The notes below the pieces were generated by a model. The model was not told the DNA's origin. It was given only the letters and a program-made list of their open reading frames with translations, and ran no database searches. A DNA stretch of 64,000 nucleotides from Paractinoplanes atraurantiacus (lineage in GTDB: Bacteria; Actinomycetota; Actinomycetes; Mycobacteriales; Micromonosporaceae), in NCBI RefSeq assembly GCF_900215205.1, contig NZ_OBDY01000005.1, positions 336,912-400,911 of the forward strand, given 5' to 3'. Position numbers and translations under genes: made by a program. Positions within the stretch are counted from its first letter, which is position 1, and each line of letters begins with the position of its first letter. Below are positions 41,571 to 49,869 of the stretch, piece after piece.

Positions 41571-42218
41571 TTAGCTATACGTGCTGCGCCGGCGTTCGTT
41601 GATTTCCCAGGTCATTACGTAGGAGCGGATGGTCTGGGCGGTCTGCTCCTCCGTGGTGAACGTGAGGACGATGTGCTGGCCCGGGTCGCCGTGTGGGGCG
41701 TTGCGGACCGTCAGGATCGTGCCGTTCACGGTCAGGCTGTGTGCGCCGGGCAGGTTCATCGCGGCGTGCAGGTGTGCGCCGGGGGTCAGCGGGGCCGGCT
41801 CGTCGATCCAGCAGCGCAGGCCGCCCTCGCTGATGTCGAGCAGGGCCGCCTGCATCTCGTGGTCGTCGGCGGTCAGGTGGACGGCGGCGCCGCCTCCGCC
41901 CCGGACGTATTCGCGGCGGTTGCTGTGGTGTGCGGGGGCGGCCGCGGTCAGGGTCCAGCGGTGCGGGGCCTCGCCGGAGACCGCCACCACGCGGCTGGGC
42001 AGCACGATCCGGGAGCGCGGGGACGCCCAGAAGACGTCGAACTGACCGTCCGGAATGCCCGCCGTCTGGCCGGCCACCTCGAGCGGGGCGGTGACCGTGA
42101 ACGTGTCGCCGTCGGCCGCGACCAGGCGGGAGCGGGCGTTCGCTCCCCCGCCCAGGGCGAGGAACATCGGCGTGCCGACGGCGGGCATCTCGGTGGTGGT
42201 GGAGGCCGAAGCGATCAT
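41571..42218 (-). CDS. PilZ-domain c-di-GMP binding protein
   Basis: 215 residues. The N-terminal YcgR-like half (FTVTAPLEVAGQTAGIPDGQ; FDVFWASPRSRIVLPSRVVA) is followed by a PilZ domain with both ligand motifs: NRREYVR (RxxxR) and LDISEGGLRCW (D/NxSxxG). It should bind c-di-GMP and act on motility, envelope or another output. The GGDEF-EAL protein at 34.8-37.1 kb could supply the signal. Adjacent to the antitoxin gene by 8 bp, same strand. Confidence 0.88.
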   Translation of the reverse strand: MIASASTTTEMPAVGTPMFLALGGGANARSRLVAADGDTFTVTAPLEVAGQTAGIPDGQFDVFWASPRSRIVLPSRVVAVSGEAPHRWTLTAAAPAHHSNRREYVRGGGGAAVHLTADDHEMQAALLDISEGGLRCWIDEPAPLTPGAHLHAAMNLPGAHSLTVNGTILTVRNAPHGDPGQHIVLTFTTEEQTAQTIRSYVMTWEINERRRSTYS

Positions 42219-42282
42219 GGCCCTTGGATCGGCCGGGGGTGCGGGGACCTGAGCTTTTCGGTTGCCAATCGGGTGTGATCTG

Positions 42283-42555
42283 TCAGGGCAGCCCGACCGT
42301 GATCTTCCATTCCTTCAGTTCGCGGTCCTTGGTGACCCCATGCCGGGTGTACGGGTCCTGGTCGACCAGCGCCTGCGCCGCCTCCAGGTCGGGGGCGTCG
42401 AGCACGATGATGCCGCCGCTCAGGTCGGCCAGCGGCCCGGCCAGCAGGAGCGAGCCCGAAGCCTGGAGCTTGGCCAGGTGTTCCAGATGCTCCGGGCGGC
42501 GCTCGGCGCGCGATGGGGTGTCGTTGTATCCGTACGTGAGAATGAAGTGGCTCAT
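42283..42555 (-). CDS. YciI-family protein
   Basis: 90 residues of the YCII/muconolactone-isomerase-like dimeric alpha/beta-barrel family: MSHFILTYGYNDTPSRAERR, LAKLQASGSLLLAGPLADLS and IIVLDAPDLEAAQALVDQDP YTRHG. The His/Asp pair of the fold is visible. Last gene of the molybdenum hydroxylase operon; its ATG overlaps the amidohydrolase stop (ATGA). Likely a small catabolic enzyme (isomerase or decarbonylase type) acting on the pathway intermediate. Confidence 0.82.
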   Translation of the reverse strand: MSHFILTYGYNDTPSRAERRPEHLEHLAKLQASGSLLLAGPLADLSGGIIVLDAPDLEAAQALVDQDPYTRHGVTKDRELKEWKITVGLP

Positions 42556-43466
42556 GGCTCTTTCCTTTCGGGGAGGCCGTAGACCCGGCGGGCCGTACGG
42601 GAGAAGACGTCCGCCTGCTCGTCGTCAGTGCGGTGGGCGAGGGCCTGCTTCCAGGCTTCGGTCAGCTCGGCGGCGGTGGTCCACAGGGTTTCGACCGGCA
42701 GGTTCGTGCCGAACATGGCCCGGTCCGAGCCGAACAGGTCGAGCACCTCGTCGGTCACCAGCCGCAGCAGGGCCGGGTCGACGCGGTGGACGAAGGTGCC
42801 CTGGCCGGTCAGCTTGACCACCACGTTCGGCAGTGCGGCCAGCGACCGCAGGCCGGTGCGCCACTCGGCGACCACGGCCGGATCGGTGTGGTCGGTGAGC
42901 ATCCCGGCGTGGACCAGCACGAACGTCACGCCCGGGTGGTCGGCGACGAGGGCGGCCGCGTCGTGCATCTGCCCCGAGAAGACCTGGAGCTCGAACAGCC
43001 AGCCCAGCTCCGGCAGGGCGGCGATGTTCGAGCGGAACACCGGGTCCTTCATCCGGTCGGGGGCGTCGGCGAAGCGGAACTCCGGGCGCTCGTGCCAGTG
43101 CAACTGGAGGCGGGTGCCGACCACGAGCGGGCTGATCGACTGTTGCGTGCGCATGACCTCGACCGCGTCCTCGGCGAACAGGTCGGCGCAGCCGACGACG
43201 GCCATCGGCCAGCCGGAGCGCTCGTGCACCCCGGCGATCCAGTGGATCTCGTCGACGACCTTGTCCATGGGCCAGTTCGGCTGGACGTAGACCGAGGAGC
43301 TGATGCCGGCCGAGATCGCGTCGTTGCGGTACTCCTCGATGAGGTAGTCGCGCCGGATCGGCTCGTACGGCCCGAAGATCCTCGGGACCATCGGTCCGGA
43401 CAGCCACGGCATGTCGGCCTGGCGCCAGACGTGGTGGTGCGAGTCGACGATGTCACCCGTATACAT
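42552..43466 (-). CDS. amidohydrolase-2 family (lactonase-type) hydrolase
   Basis: 304 residues from the ATG at 43466 (AGAAGG upstream). A TIM-barrel metal hydrolase: N-terminal IVDSHHHVWR (HxH), SVYVQPNW, LVHAGMLTD with a metal-site His, and MFGTNLPVE in place of the usual FGSDxP, where the metal/base Asp is replaced by Asn. Relatives hydrolyse lactones such as fuconolactone or pyrone dicarboxylate. The missing Asp may mean altered chemistry. It overlaps the VWA gene by 14 bp. Confidence 0.83.
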   Translation of the reverse strand: MYTGDIVDSHHHVWRQADMPWLSGPMVPRIFGPYEPIRRDYLIEEYRNDAISAGISSSVYVQPNWPMDKVVDEIHWIAGVHERSGWPMAVVGCADLFAEDAVEVMRTQQSISPLVVGTRLQLHWHERPEFRFADAPDRMKDPVFRSNIAALPELGWLFELQVFSGQMHDAAALVADHPGVTFVLVHAGMLTDHTDPAVVAEWRTGLRSLAALPNVVVKLTGQGTFVHRVDPALLRLVTDEVLDLFGSDRAMFGTNLPVETLWTTAAELTEAWKQALAHRTDDEQADVFSRTARRVYGLPERKEP

Positions 43467-44535
43467 GGGCAAACCCTTCTCGTACGGCGGTGAGCGCGGT
43501 CGCGAGGTCACGGACCCCGGTCAGCGAGTCGAGGTCGGCCCGCACCGCGGCCATGGCCCGGGTCAGCGGCCGATAGGCGGGGTCGCAGGCCAGCGGCGAC
43601 CACCAGCTCAGCCGGTGGGCGAGCCGCGAGAGGCGGCCGGTGGCCGCGGTCATGGCCGTGCAGTCGCCTCGTTCGAGGCCGTCGGAGAGGACCAGCACGA
43701 GCGCGCCGCGGGCCATGGTCACGTAGTGCGCGTTGCCCAGGAACGTCTGCAGGCTCTCGCCGATCTGCGTTCCGCCCTCGGCGTCCAGCACGACCTCGGC
43801 CAGCCCGGCGAGCGCGGCATCGACCGAGGGCACGCGCAGCGCCGCGGTCACCCGGGTGAGGCGCGTGCCGAAGGTGAAGACCTCGGCCCGGGGGCAGGTG
43901 GCGACGACCGCGTGCGCGAAGCGGAGGTAGTCGGCGCTGTACTGCTTCATCGAGCCGGACACGTCGACGAGCACCAGCACGCGCCGTTCCTCAGGCGGCC
44001 GGTGACGCCAGTGCAACCGCATGACCTCGCCGTAGGTGCGCCGCGAATCGTGGTAGGTGGAGCGCAGATCGACGCGCCGGCGGCGGCCGCCGGGCTGACT
44101 CCGCCGAGAGCGGGTGGTGGGCACCGCCCGGGGCAACGATCGGCGGATCTGGTGCAGGAGCTCGAAGGCATCGGGCTCGGTGGCCGGGAACCGGACGGTC
44201 GACTCCGGGCTGATCCGGCCGGCCGCGAGCCCTTCGCTGCCACCCTGTTCGAGCACGAGGTCGCCGGCCTCGCGGGAGCCGGGGACACCTGTCGGTTCCT
44301 CGCCGATCTCAGGAAAGCCTTCCATGATCATTTTCGAAAACGAGGAGGAGAACACCTCGTCGTAGATCCGCAGCTCGGCCTCGGACGTGACGAGCGTCGT
44401 CGCGCCGGCCCAGTAGAACTGCGACGGCATCAACTCGACGGCGGCGAAGAAGTCCCGCTGTTTGTCGACCGGCACGGCGAGCCCCCGCGACCGCAGCTCG
44501 CGGAGGAAGGCGAACAGGACGTCAACGGGCGTCAT
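43453..44535 (-). CDS. coxE: CoxE-like VWA-domain maturation protein
   Basis: 360 residues. The VWA_CoxE type is seen from PVDVLFAFLRELRSRGL and the MIDAS motif VLVDVSGSMKQYS, with TFGTRLTRVT and GGTQIGESLQTF completing the metal site. A Pro/Arg-rich insert (RSLPRAVPTTRSRRSQPGGR) precedes the VWA fold. CoxE acts with the MoxR ATPase CoxD in inserting the active-site metals of molybdenum hydroxylases. Overlaps the MoxR gene by 14 bp. Confidence 0.88.
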   Translation of the reverse strand: MTPVDVLFAFLRELRSRGLAVPVDKQRDFFAAVELMPSQFYWAGATTLVTSEAELRIYDEVFSSSFSKMIMEGFPEIGEEPTGVPGSREAGDLVLEQGGSEGLAAGRISPESTVRFPATEPDAFELLHQIRRSLPRAVPTTRSRRSQPGGRRRRVDLRSTYHDSRRTYGEVMRLHWRHRPPEERRVLVLVDVSGSMKQYSADYLRFAHAVVATCPRAEVFTFGTRLTRVTAALRVPSVDAALAGLAEVVLDAEGGTQIGESLQTFLGNAHYVTMARGALVLVLSDGLERGDCTAMTAATGRLSRLAHRLSWWSPLACDPAYRPLTRAMAAVRADLDSLTGVRDLATALTAVREGFAHVYG

Positions 44536-45388
44536 CGGTGAAGACCTCGCCGGCGTGCGCGGTGATCAGGGCGACGTCCTCCTCGTTCTTCAGCACGAGC
44601 CCGAGCGACGCGCGCAGGGCGTCGACCGGCGACGCGCCCTCGGCCGTCAGCGCGAGCGAGCCCTGCGCCCACGCGATCGACTCGGCGATGCCGGGCCGTT
44701 TCAGCGGCCCCAGCGACCGGATGACGTTGACCGAGCGCACCAGCCGGGCCGCCGCCCGCGCGCTGAGCCCGGGCGCCTGGGCCTCGACGATCGTTCGCTC
44801 GCGTTCCGGATCGGGAAACGGGATCCAGTGATAGAGGCAGCGTCTTTTCAGGGCGTCGTGCAATTCCCGCGTCCGATTGGAGGTGAGCACGACGAGCGGC
44901 GGAACGGCGGCGGTGACGGTGCCGATCTCCGGGATGGTGATCTGAAAACCGTCGAGGAATTCCAGGAGGAACGCCTCGAACTCGCTGTCGGCCCGGTCGA
45001 TCTCATCGAGGAGGAGCACGGCGCCCGTACGGCTGCGCAGCGCCCTCAACAGCGGCCGTTCGAGGAGGAACTCGCTCGCGTACAGATCGGCTACCGGTGT
45101 GCCCTGAACCTCGGCCGCGCGCAGGCTCAGAAGCTGTTTCGGATAATCCCACTCGTAGAGCACCTGCGACACGTCGATGCCCTCGTAGCACTGCAACCGG
45201 ATCAGCTCACGCCCGAGCGCGCCGGCCAGCACGTGCGAGATCTGCGTCTTTCCGACCCCGGGCTCCCCCTCCAGAAGCAAAGGCTTTTCCAGAGCGATGG
45301 CCAGCCGTACGGCGGTGAGCAGCCCCTCGTCGGCGAAATACTTCCGCTCCGCCAGTTGCCGGCTGAGGGCGTCACGATCCGGCGTCAT
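44522..45388 (-). CDS. coxD: CoxD-like MoxR AAA+ ATPase
   Basis: 288 residues from the ATG at 45388, overlapping the stop of the preceding gene (ATGA). Walker A EGEPGVGKTQ, Walker B VLLLDEIDRADSEFE, sensor 1 VVLTSNRTRELHDALKRRCL. The core DYPKQLLSLRAAEV is typical of the CoxD group of MoxR proteins, which remodel molybdenum hydroxylases together with a VWA partner. Frame upstream of 45388 is only the shadow of the hydroxylase gene. Confidence 0.9.
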   Translation of the reverse strand: MTPDRDALSRQLAERKYFADEGLLTAVRLAIALEKPLLLEGEPGVGKTQISHVLAGALGRELIRLQCYEGIDVSQVLYEWDYPKQLLSLRAAEVQGTPVADLYASEFLLERPLLRALRSRTGAVLLLDEIDRADSEFEAFLLEFLDGFQITIPEIGTVTAAVPPLVVLTSNRTRELHDALKRRCLYHWIPFPDPERERTIVEAQAPGLSARAAARLVRSVNVIRSLGPLKRPGIAESIAWAQGSLALTAEGASPVDALRASLGLVLKNEEDVALITAHAGEVFTDDAR

Positions 45389-46395
45389 GCGCGCAGCGCG
45401 TCGAGCCCGCGCAGAATCGACTCCGGCGTGAACGGCATCGTGGTCAGGCGCACGCCGCAGGCGTCGAAGATGGCGTTCGCGATGGCCGGGATCGGGGCGT
45501 TGGCCGTCATCTCGCCGATGCCCTTCGCGCCGAACGGCCCGTTCGAGGCCGGCCTTTCCAGAATCACACTCGTCTGTACGGGGATCTCGCCCGGCCCGGG
45601 CATCAGATATTCGTTGAAATCGATCGGACCATGGTCGCGGGAGGCCGGATAATACGGCTCGGTCGACTCGAAGACGGCGTGCGAGACACCCATCCACGCG
45701 CCGCCCTCGACCTGCTGGGTGGCCATCGCCGGATTGAGAGCACGGCCGATCTCGTACGCGTTGTGCAGGCTCAGCACGGTGACCACGCCGGTCTCGTCGT
45801 CCACCTCGACCTCGGCCACGCTGCACGCGTGGGCCTGGCACGAGTCCGGGTCCATCTCGCCGGTCTCGGGCACCGGATAGTTGCGCTCCTTGAGGAAGAT
45901 GCCCCGCCCGGAGATCGTCCGGCCCTGCTTGAAGTGGGCGGCCAGCGCCACGTCCGAGATGTGGATCTTCGTTTCGGGGCTGCCCTTGAGCCGGACGAAG
46001 CCGGTGCCGTCGGTCTCCAGGTCGCCCGCGTCGACCTCCAGCTCGTCCCCCGCCACCTGCAACATCACGTCGCGGGCCTCGCGGGCGGCCATGATGACCG
46101 CGTTGCCGACGCGGTGGGTGCCGCGGCTGGCGAAGGTGCCCATGCAATGCGGCCCGGTGTCGGTGTCGGCGGTGTCGATGATGATGTTCTCCATCGGCAT
46201 GCCCAGGGTCTCGGCCGCGCACTGGGCCACCACGGTCTTGAGCCCCTGCCCGAGGTCGACCGACGACAGGCTCACCACGAAACCGCCCATGGTGGTGGCG
46301 TGAATCAGCGCCTGGGACGGGTCACCGCCGAGGTTCATGCCGGTCGGGTAATTGACGGAGGCGTACCCCCGCCCGTACAGAAGCGTCATTTTCAT
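45385..46395 (-). CDS. molybdenum hydroxylase, C-terminal molybdopterin subunit (split large subunit)
   Basis: 336 residues corresponding to the C-terminal half of a xanthine dehydrogenase-family large subunit: GGFVVSLSSVDLGQGLKTVV, FASRGTHRVGNAV, and the active-site glutamate in GPFGAKGIGEM. The N-terminal half is a separate gene ending at 46392, with ATGA overlap. Sizes (336 and 460 residues) match the 37 and 50 kDa molybdopterin subunits of nicotinate dehydrogenase from Eubacterium barkeri (NdhM, NdhL). The two chains should assemble into one active site. Substrate unknown. Confidence 0.85.
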   Translation of the reverse strand: MKMTLLYGRGYASVNYPTGMNLGGDPSQALIHATTMGGFVVSLSSVDLGQGLKTVVAQCAAETLGMPMENIIIDTADTDTGPHCMGTFASRGTHRVGNAVIMAAREARDVMLQVAGDELEVDAGDLETDGTGFVRLKGSPETKIHISDVALAAHFKQGRTISGRGIFLKERNYPVPETGEMDPDSCQAHACSVAEVEVDDETGVVTVLSLHNAYEIGRALNPAMATQQVEGGAWMGVSHAVFESTEPYYPASRDHGPIDFNEYLMPGPGEIPVQTSVILERPASNGPFGAKGIGEMTANAPIPAIANAIFDACGVRLTTMPFTPESILRGLDALRA

Positions 46396-47774
46396 GCCTC
46401 TCTCGGGGTGGAAGAGGACAGGACGCGGAACTCGTCGGGAAGCTCGTGACCGACCAGCGCCGCCGCCCGCTGAATGACCTCGATGAGGGCGGTTCCCTCG
46501 GCCACCTTCCGATGGGCCTTCATGTCGCCGTCGCGATAGGCGTTGATGAGCCGGAATTGCAGCGGGTCGATGTCGAGCGCCCGGGCCAGCCGGTCCATCT
46601 GCGACTCGAGGGCGAAATCGGCGATGGTGACGCCGAAGCCGCGCATCGCGCTCGACGGCGTCCGATTGGTGTAGACGCAGTGGCAGTCGGCGTAGACGTT
46701 CGGAATCGTGTACGGGCCGGGCAGGTGGGCGCAGGCCTTCGTCGTTCCGTACGGCGAATGGCGTGAATAGGCCCCGGCGTCGACGTAGAGCATCACCTTG
46801 CGCGCGACGATGCGGCCGTCGTTCATGACGCCGTCCTTGATGTAGATGCGCTCGGCCGCCCGCGGCGACGAGACCTGCATCTCCTCCTCACGCGTGTAGA
46901 CGAATTTGACCGGCCGGTTGGTGAGCATGGCCGCGATGCACGCGAGCGGCTCGACCATGACGTCGACCTTTCCGCCGAATCCGCCGCCGACGGTGCCGCC
47001 CTTGACCTGAAGGTCGGTGAACGGGCGGTCGAGAATGAGGGCCGTGTTGTCGAGGGTGAAGAACGCGGCCTGCGTATTGCTGTGAATCAGCAGCCGGCCG
47101 CTGCTCTGCGGCACGACGATGCAACCGGTGGTCTCGGTCGGCGCGTGCTCGATCGGGGCCGAGCTGTATCGCCATTCGAAGACGTGGTCGGCCTGGGCGA
47201 AACCCTGCTCGACGTCGCCGAATCGCAGCCGGCGCGCGTGGTGACCCTCGTACACGAAATAGTTCGTGCCGGCCTGCTTGATGACCGGCGCGCCCTCGGC
47301 GAGGGCCTCCTCGACGTCGAGGACCGCGGGCAGCTCGGTGTAGGTCACCTTCACCCGGCGGGCGCCCTCGAGCGCGGCCGCCTCGGAGTCGGCCACCACG
47401 GCCACGATCGGCTCGCCCTTGTAGAGGACGCGGTCCTCGGCCAGGACCGGCTCGTCGTTGGGCTCGATGCCGATCAGCCGCAGCACGACGTACCAATTCG
47501 AGGGCACGTCGGCGTGGGTGATCACCCGCAGCACGCCGGGCACCCGCAACGCCTCGGAGCAGTCGACGCTGTCGATCCGCGCGTGGTGGTGGGCGGAACG
47601 GTGAATCTTGACATGGGCGAGGTCGGGGAAACTCCGGTCCTCGAAGAATTCGGTACGGCCGGTGACGTGCCCGAGCGCGTCGGAGCGCTGCACGGTCTTG
47701 CCGATGACGGTGAAGTCCGCGGACTTGCGCTCGTCCTTGAAGTAGTCGGTGTCGATCGGGTTGACCCGCGGCAT
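46392..47774 (-). CDS. molybdenum hydroxylase, N-terminal molybdopterin subunit (split large subunit)
   Basis: 460 residues from the ATG at 47774. It holds the first part of the family: DALGHVTGRTEFFEDRSFPD, DEPVLAEDRVLYKGEPIVAV, and the molybdopterin loop VKGGTVGGGFGGKVDVMVEP, then RTPSSAMRGFGVTIADFALE. It ends after ALIEVIQRAAALVGHELPDE with a short tail. The stop and the next ATG overlap, so both halves are made in equal amounts. Hydroxylates an aromatic or heterocyclic carbon using water as oxygen source. Confidence 0.88.
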   Translation of the reverse strand: MPRVNPIDTDYFKDERKSADFTVIGKTVQRSDALGHVTGRTEFFEDRSFPDLAHVKIHRSAHHHARIDSVDCSEALRVPGVLRVITHADVPSNWYVVLRLIGIEPNDEPVLAEDRVLYKGEPIVAVVADSEAAALEGARRVKVTYTELPAVLDVEEALAEGAPVIKQAGTNYFVYEGHHARRLRFGDVEQGFAQADHVFEWRYSSAPIEHAPTETTGCIVVPQSSGRLLIHSNTQAAFFTLDNTALILDRPFTDLQVKGGTVGGGFGGKVDVMVEPLACIAAMLTNRPVKFVYTREEEMQVSSPRAAERIYIKDGVMNDGRIVARKVMLYVDAGAYSRHSPYGTTKACAHLPGPYTIPNVYADCHCVYTNRTPSSAMRGFGVTIADFALESQMDRLARALDIDPLQFRLINAYRDGDMKAHRKVAEGTALIEVIQRAAALVGHELPDEFRVLSSSTPREA

Positions 47775-48241
47775 CAGAGCCTCGCCCGCTCGGCCGCGTC
47801 GAGGACGGCGCTGATGATCGGCTCGTAGCCGGTGCACCGGCACACGTTCCCGCTGATCGCCTCGGCCACCTCGTCCCGCGTCGGGTTCGGGTTGCGGTCG
47901 AGCAGCGCCTCGGCCGACATGATCATCCCGGGCGTGCAGAACCCGCACTGGGTGGCGAACCCGTCGAGGAAGGCCTGCTGCACGTGGCTGAGCTTGTCGC
48001 CGTCGGCCAGCCCTTCGACCGTGGCGACGTCGGACCCGTCGACGGTCACCGCGGGCACCAGGCAGGACACCACGGGTTCGCCGTCGAGCAGGACGGTGCA
48101 CGAGCCGCAGGCGCCCTGGGCGCAGCCCCGCTTGGCGCCGGTCAGCCCGAGTTGCTCGCGCAGCGCCAGCAGCAGCGTCGTCTCCGGTTTCGCGATGAAC
48201 GCCTTGCCGACCCCATTGACCTTGAGATTTACGATCTTCAC
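47774..48241 (-). CDS. molybdenum hydroxylase, [2Fe-2S] small subunit
   Basis: 155 residues. Both iron-sulfur clusters are complete: ferredoxin-type CAQGACGSCTVLLDGEPVVSC and the helical-bundle CGFCTPGMIMSAE ... NVCRCTGYEPII. Passes electrons from the molybdopterin site to FAD. Its stop overlaps the ATG of the large subunit; it lies 17 bp after the FAD subunit gene. Confidence 0.95.
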   Translation of the reverse strand: MKIVNLKVNGVGKAFIAKPETTLLLALREQLGLTGAKRGCAQGACGSCTVLLDGEPVVSCLVPAVTVDGSDVATVEGLADGDKLSHVQQAFLDGFATQCGFCTPGMIMSAEALLDRNPNPTRDEVAEAISGNVCRCTGYEPIISAVLDAAERARL

Positions 48242-48258
48242 CGGCAGCCTCGTTCTCC

Positions 48259-49026
48259 TCAGCGGCCGAGCAGCGCTCGCCGCAGGTGGACAGGGAAGAC
48301 GCGCTTGCGATACCAGGCCGAGGCGTACGCGTCGTCGGCCGGCGTCAGATGGGCGAGTTCCGCCTCCGCGGCGGCGTGCACTGTCTCCTCGGTCAGCGGG
48401 CGGCCACTCAGAACCGCCTCGGCGGCGTGGGCCCGGACCACACGGTCGCTGACGCCGCCAAGCGCGATCGTCACCTCGCCGCTCTCATCGTGGATCGTTG
48501 CGGCGACGGTGACCAGCGATGCGGAGTTGTAGCGGCGGCGGGCCGCCTTGAGGTATCTGAATGCCCCTTTTTTCGGGATTTTTGCCGTGATAGCCGTGAC
48601 GAGGCCTGCCTCCGTCAGCGGCAACTCGCTCTCGCTCCGGCCGGCGAGGGTGGCGCGGGCGTTCAGGGCGACCAGGGCCACGGTGAGGTCGCCGTGCGGC
48701 TGGCGGGCGAACAGGTTGCCGCCGACCGTGGCCAGGGTGCGCACCGGGACCGAGGCGATCGAGCGCACGACCGGGTGCAGGAGGGCCAGCCGCGGGTCGT
48801 GCTCGATCTGGGCCAGCGTCGTCATCGCGCCGATGGTCACCGTGTCGCCGTCGACGTGGACGCCGGCCAGGCCCGCCCGGCGCAGGCTCACCAGCTCGGT
48901 CGGCGGTGATGCGTAGTCGTTGAGCCGCGGCATCAAGCTCGTGCCGCCGCCGATGATCGTCGCGCCCGCCGCGACCAGACTCACAGCCGCGGGCACGTCC
49001 TCGGGGACATGAACCTCAGTCAACAT
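48259..49026 (-). CDS. molybdenum hydroxylase, FAD-binding medium subunit
   Basis: 255 residues from the ATG at 49026 (AAAAGGA about 6 bases upstream). CoxM/XdhB-type FAD motifs: AGATIIGGGTSLMPRL and SVPVRTLATVGGNLF. It ends with the typical VFPVHLRRALLGR tail. First gene of the eight-gene operon, 88 bp from the divergent GntR gene. Confidence 0.92.
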   Translation of the reverse strand: MLTEVHVPEDVPAAVSLVAAGATIIGGGTSLMPRLNDYASPPTELVSLRRAGLAGVHVDGDTVTIGAMTTLAQIEHDPRLALLHPVVRSIASVPVRTLATVGGNLFARQPHGDLTVALVALNARATLAGRSESELPLTEAGLVTAITAKIPKKGAFRYLKAARRRYNSASLVTVAATIHDESGEVTIALGGVSDRVVRAHAAEAVLSGRPLTEETVHAAAEAELAHLTPADDAYASAWYRKRVFPVHLRRALLGR

Positions 49027-49038
49027 GCGAGATCCTTT

Positions 49039-49052
49039 TATCGATATCGATA
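49039..49052. promoter_or_regulatory. 14-bp perfect palindrome between GntR and hydroxylase operon
   Basis: TATCGATATCGATA is a perfect palindrome 13-26 bases upstream of the FAD-subunit ATG and about 60 bases upstream of the GntR start. It stands out as an AT-rich island in GC-rich DNA. FCD-type GntR regulators bind short palindromes in divergent promoters, so this is the likely operator. Confidence 0.65.
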
Positions 49053-49113
49053 ATCCAACGTAACGATTGATGACTATGCTGGTCAAGAGATCGCGCGACC
49101 CTGGGAGGACGAG

Positions 49114-49869
49114 TTGGCGTCACGGCCGACCTTGAGCGAGGGCATCCGGGACGGCCTGGTCGAGCTGATCGTGTCGGGCCGGATCAAGACCGGCGAGCGC
49201 CTGATCGAGACCAAGATCGCGGCCGACTTCGGCACGAGCCAGGCCCCCGTGCGCGAGGCCCTGCGCGAGCTCGAAGGCCTGGGGCTCGTCGAGAGCCGGC
49301 CCCGGCGCGGGCGGCATGTCCTCCCGTTCGTCGAGCAGACCATCCGGGAGGCGTACGTCGTCCGCGCCGCCCTGGAAGAAGCGGCGACCCGCCTGGCCAT
49401 GCTCAACGGCAAGCTGCCCCTGGAGGAGATGCGCGGCGACGTCGACGAGATGTACCGCCACGCCACCGCCGCCGACGTCCACGGCATCGGGCTGGCCAGC
49501 GCCCGCTTCCACCGCCGGGTCGTCCTGGCCAGCAGCAACTTCCTGCTCGAGCGGGCCTGGGAGGGCCTGCAGATCGAGGCCCGCACGGCCATCACCCTGG
49601 TGGTGACCAACCCCGATCTGCACCACGTGGCCGCCGAGCACGCCGAGCTGCTGGCCGTCCTCGAGTCGGGCGACGTCGAGGCGGCCTGCCTGCACACCCG
49701 CTCACACCAGTGGGCGTACGCCGACCTCCCCCACGACATGCACGGCGCCGCCCGCGCCCTGCGCTTCCCCTCGTCACATGCGGGCTCGGAGGACGTCGAC
49801 CTCGCAACCGGGCGCGAACGGGTCGAAGCCGTGCCCGGCCAGCCAGCGGACCGCGAGCAGGCTCCGTAA
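49114..49869 (+). CDS. GntR-family (FadR/FCD) regulator
   Basis: 251 residues from the TTG at 49114 with GGGAGGACGAG upstream. Winged helix: LSEGIRDGLVELIVSGRIKT ... ERLIETKIAADFGTSQAPVR EALRELEGLGL, then an FCD domain with the metal/ligand residues (FHRRVVLASSNFLLERAW; HHVAAEHAELL; HTRSH). Divergent from the molybdenum hydroxylase operon, so the pathway substrate is its probable ligand. The last about 30 codons overlap the APH-like gene on the other strand by 96 bp and may be non-conserved extension. Confidence 0.88.
   Translation: MASRPTLSEGIRDGLVELIVSGRIKTGERLIETKIAADFGTSQAPVREALRELEGLGLVESRPRRGRHVLPFVEQTIREAYVVRAALEEAATRLAMLNGKLPLEEMRGDVDEMYRHATAADVHGIGLASARFHRRVVLASSNFLLERAWEGLQIEARTAITLVVTNPDLHHVAAEHAELLAVLESGDVEAACLHTRSHQWAYADLPHDMHGAARALRFPSSHAGSEDVDLATGRERVEAVPGQPADREQAP

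Noticed and set aside
34817..42218. GGDEF-EAL and PilZ genes as one operon-level signalling module
   Set aside because: They are 4.5 kb apart on opposite strands with unrelated genes between; only a general c-di-GMP link can be claimed.
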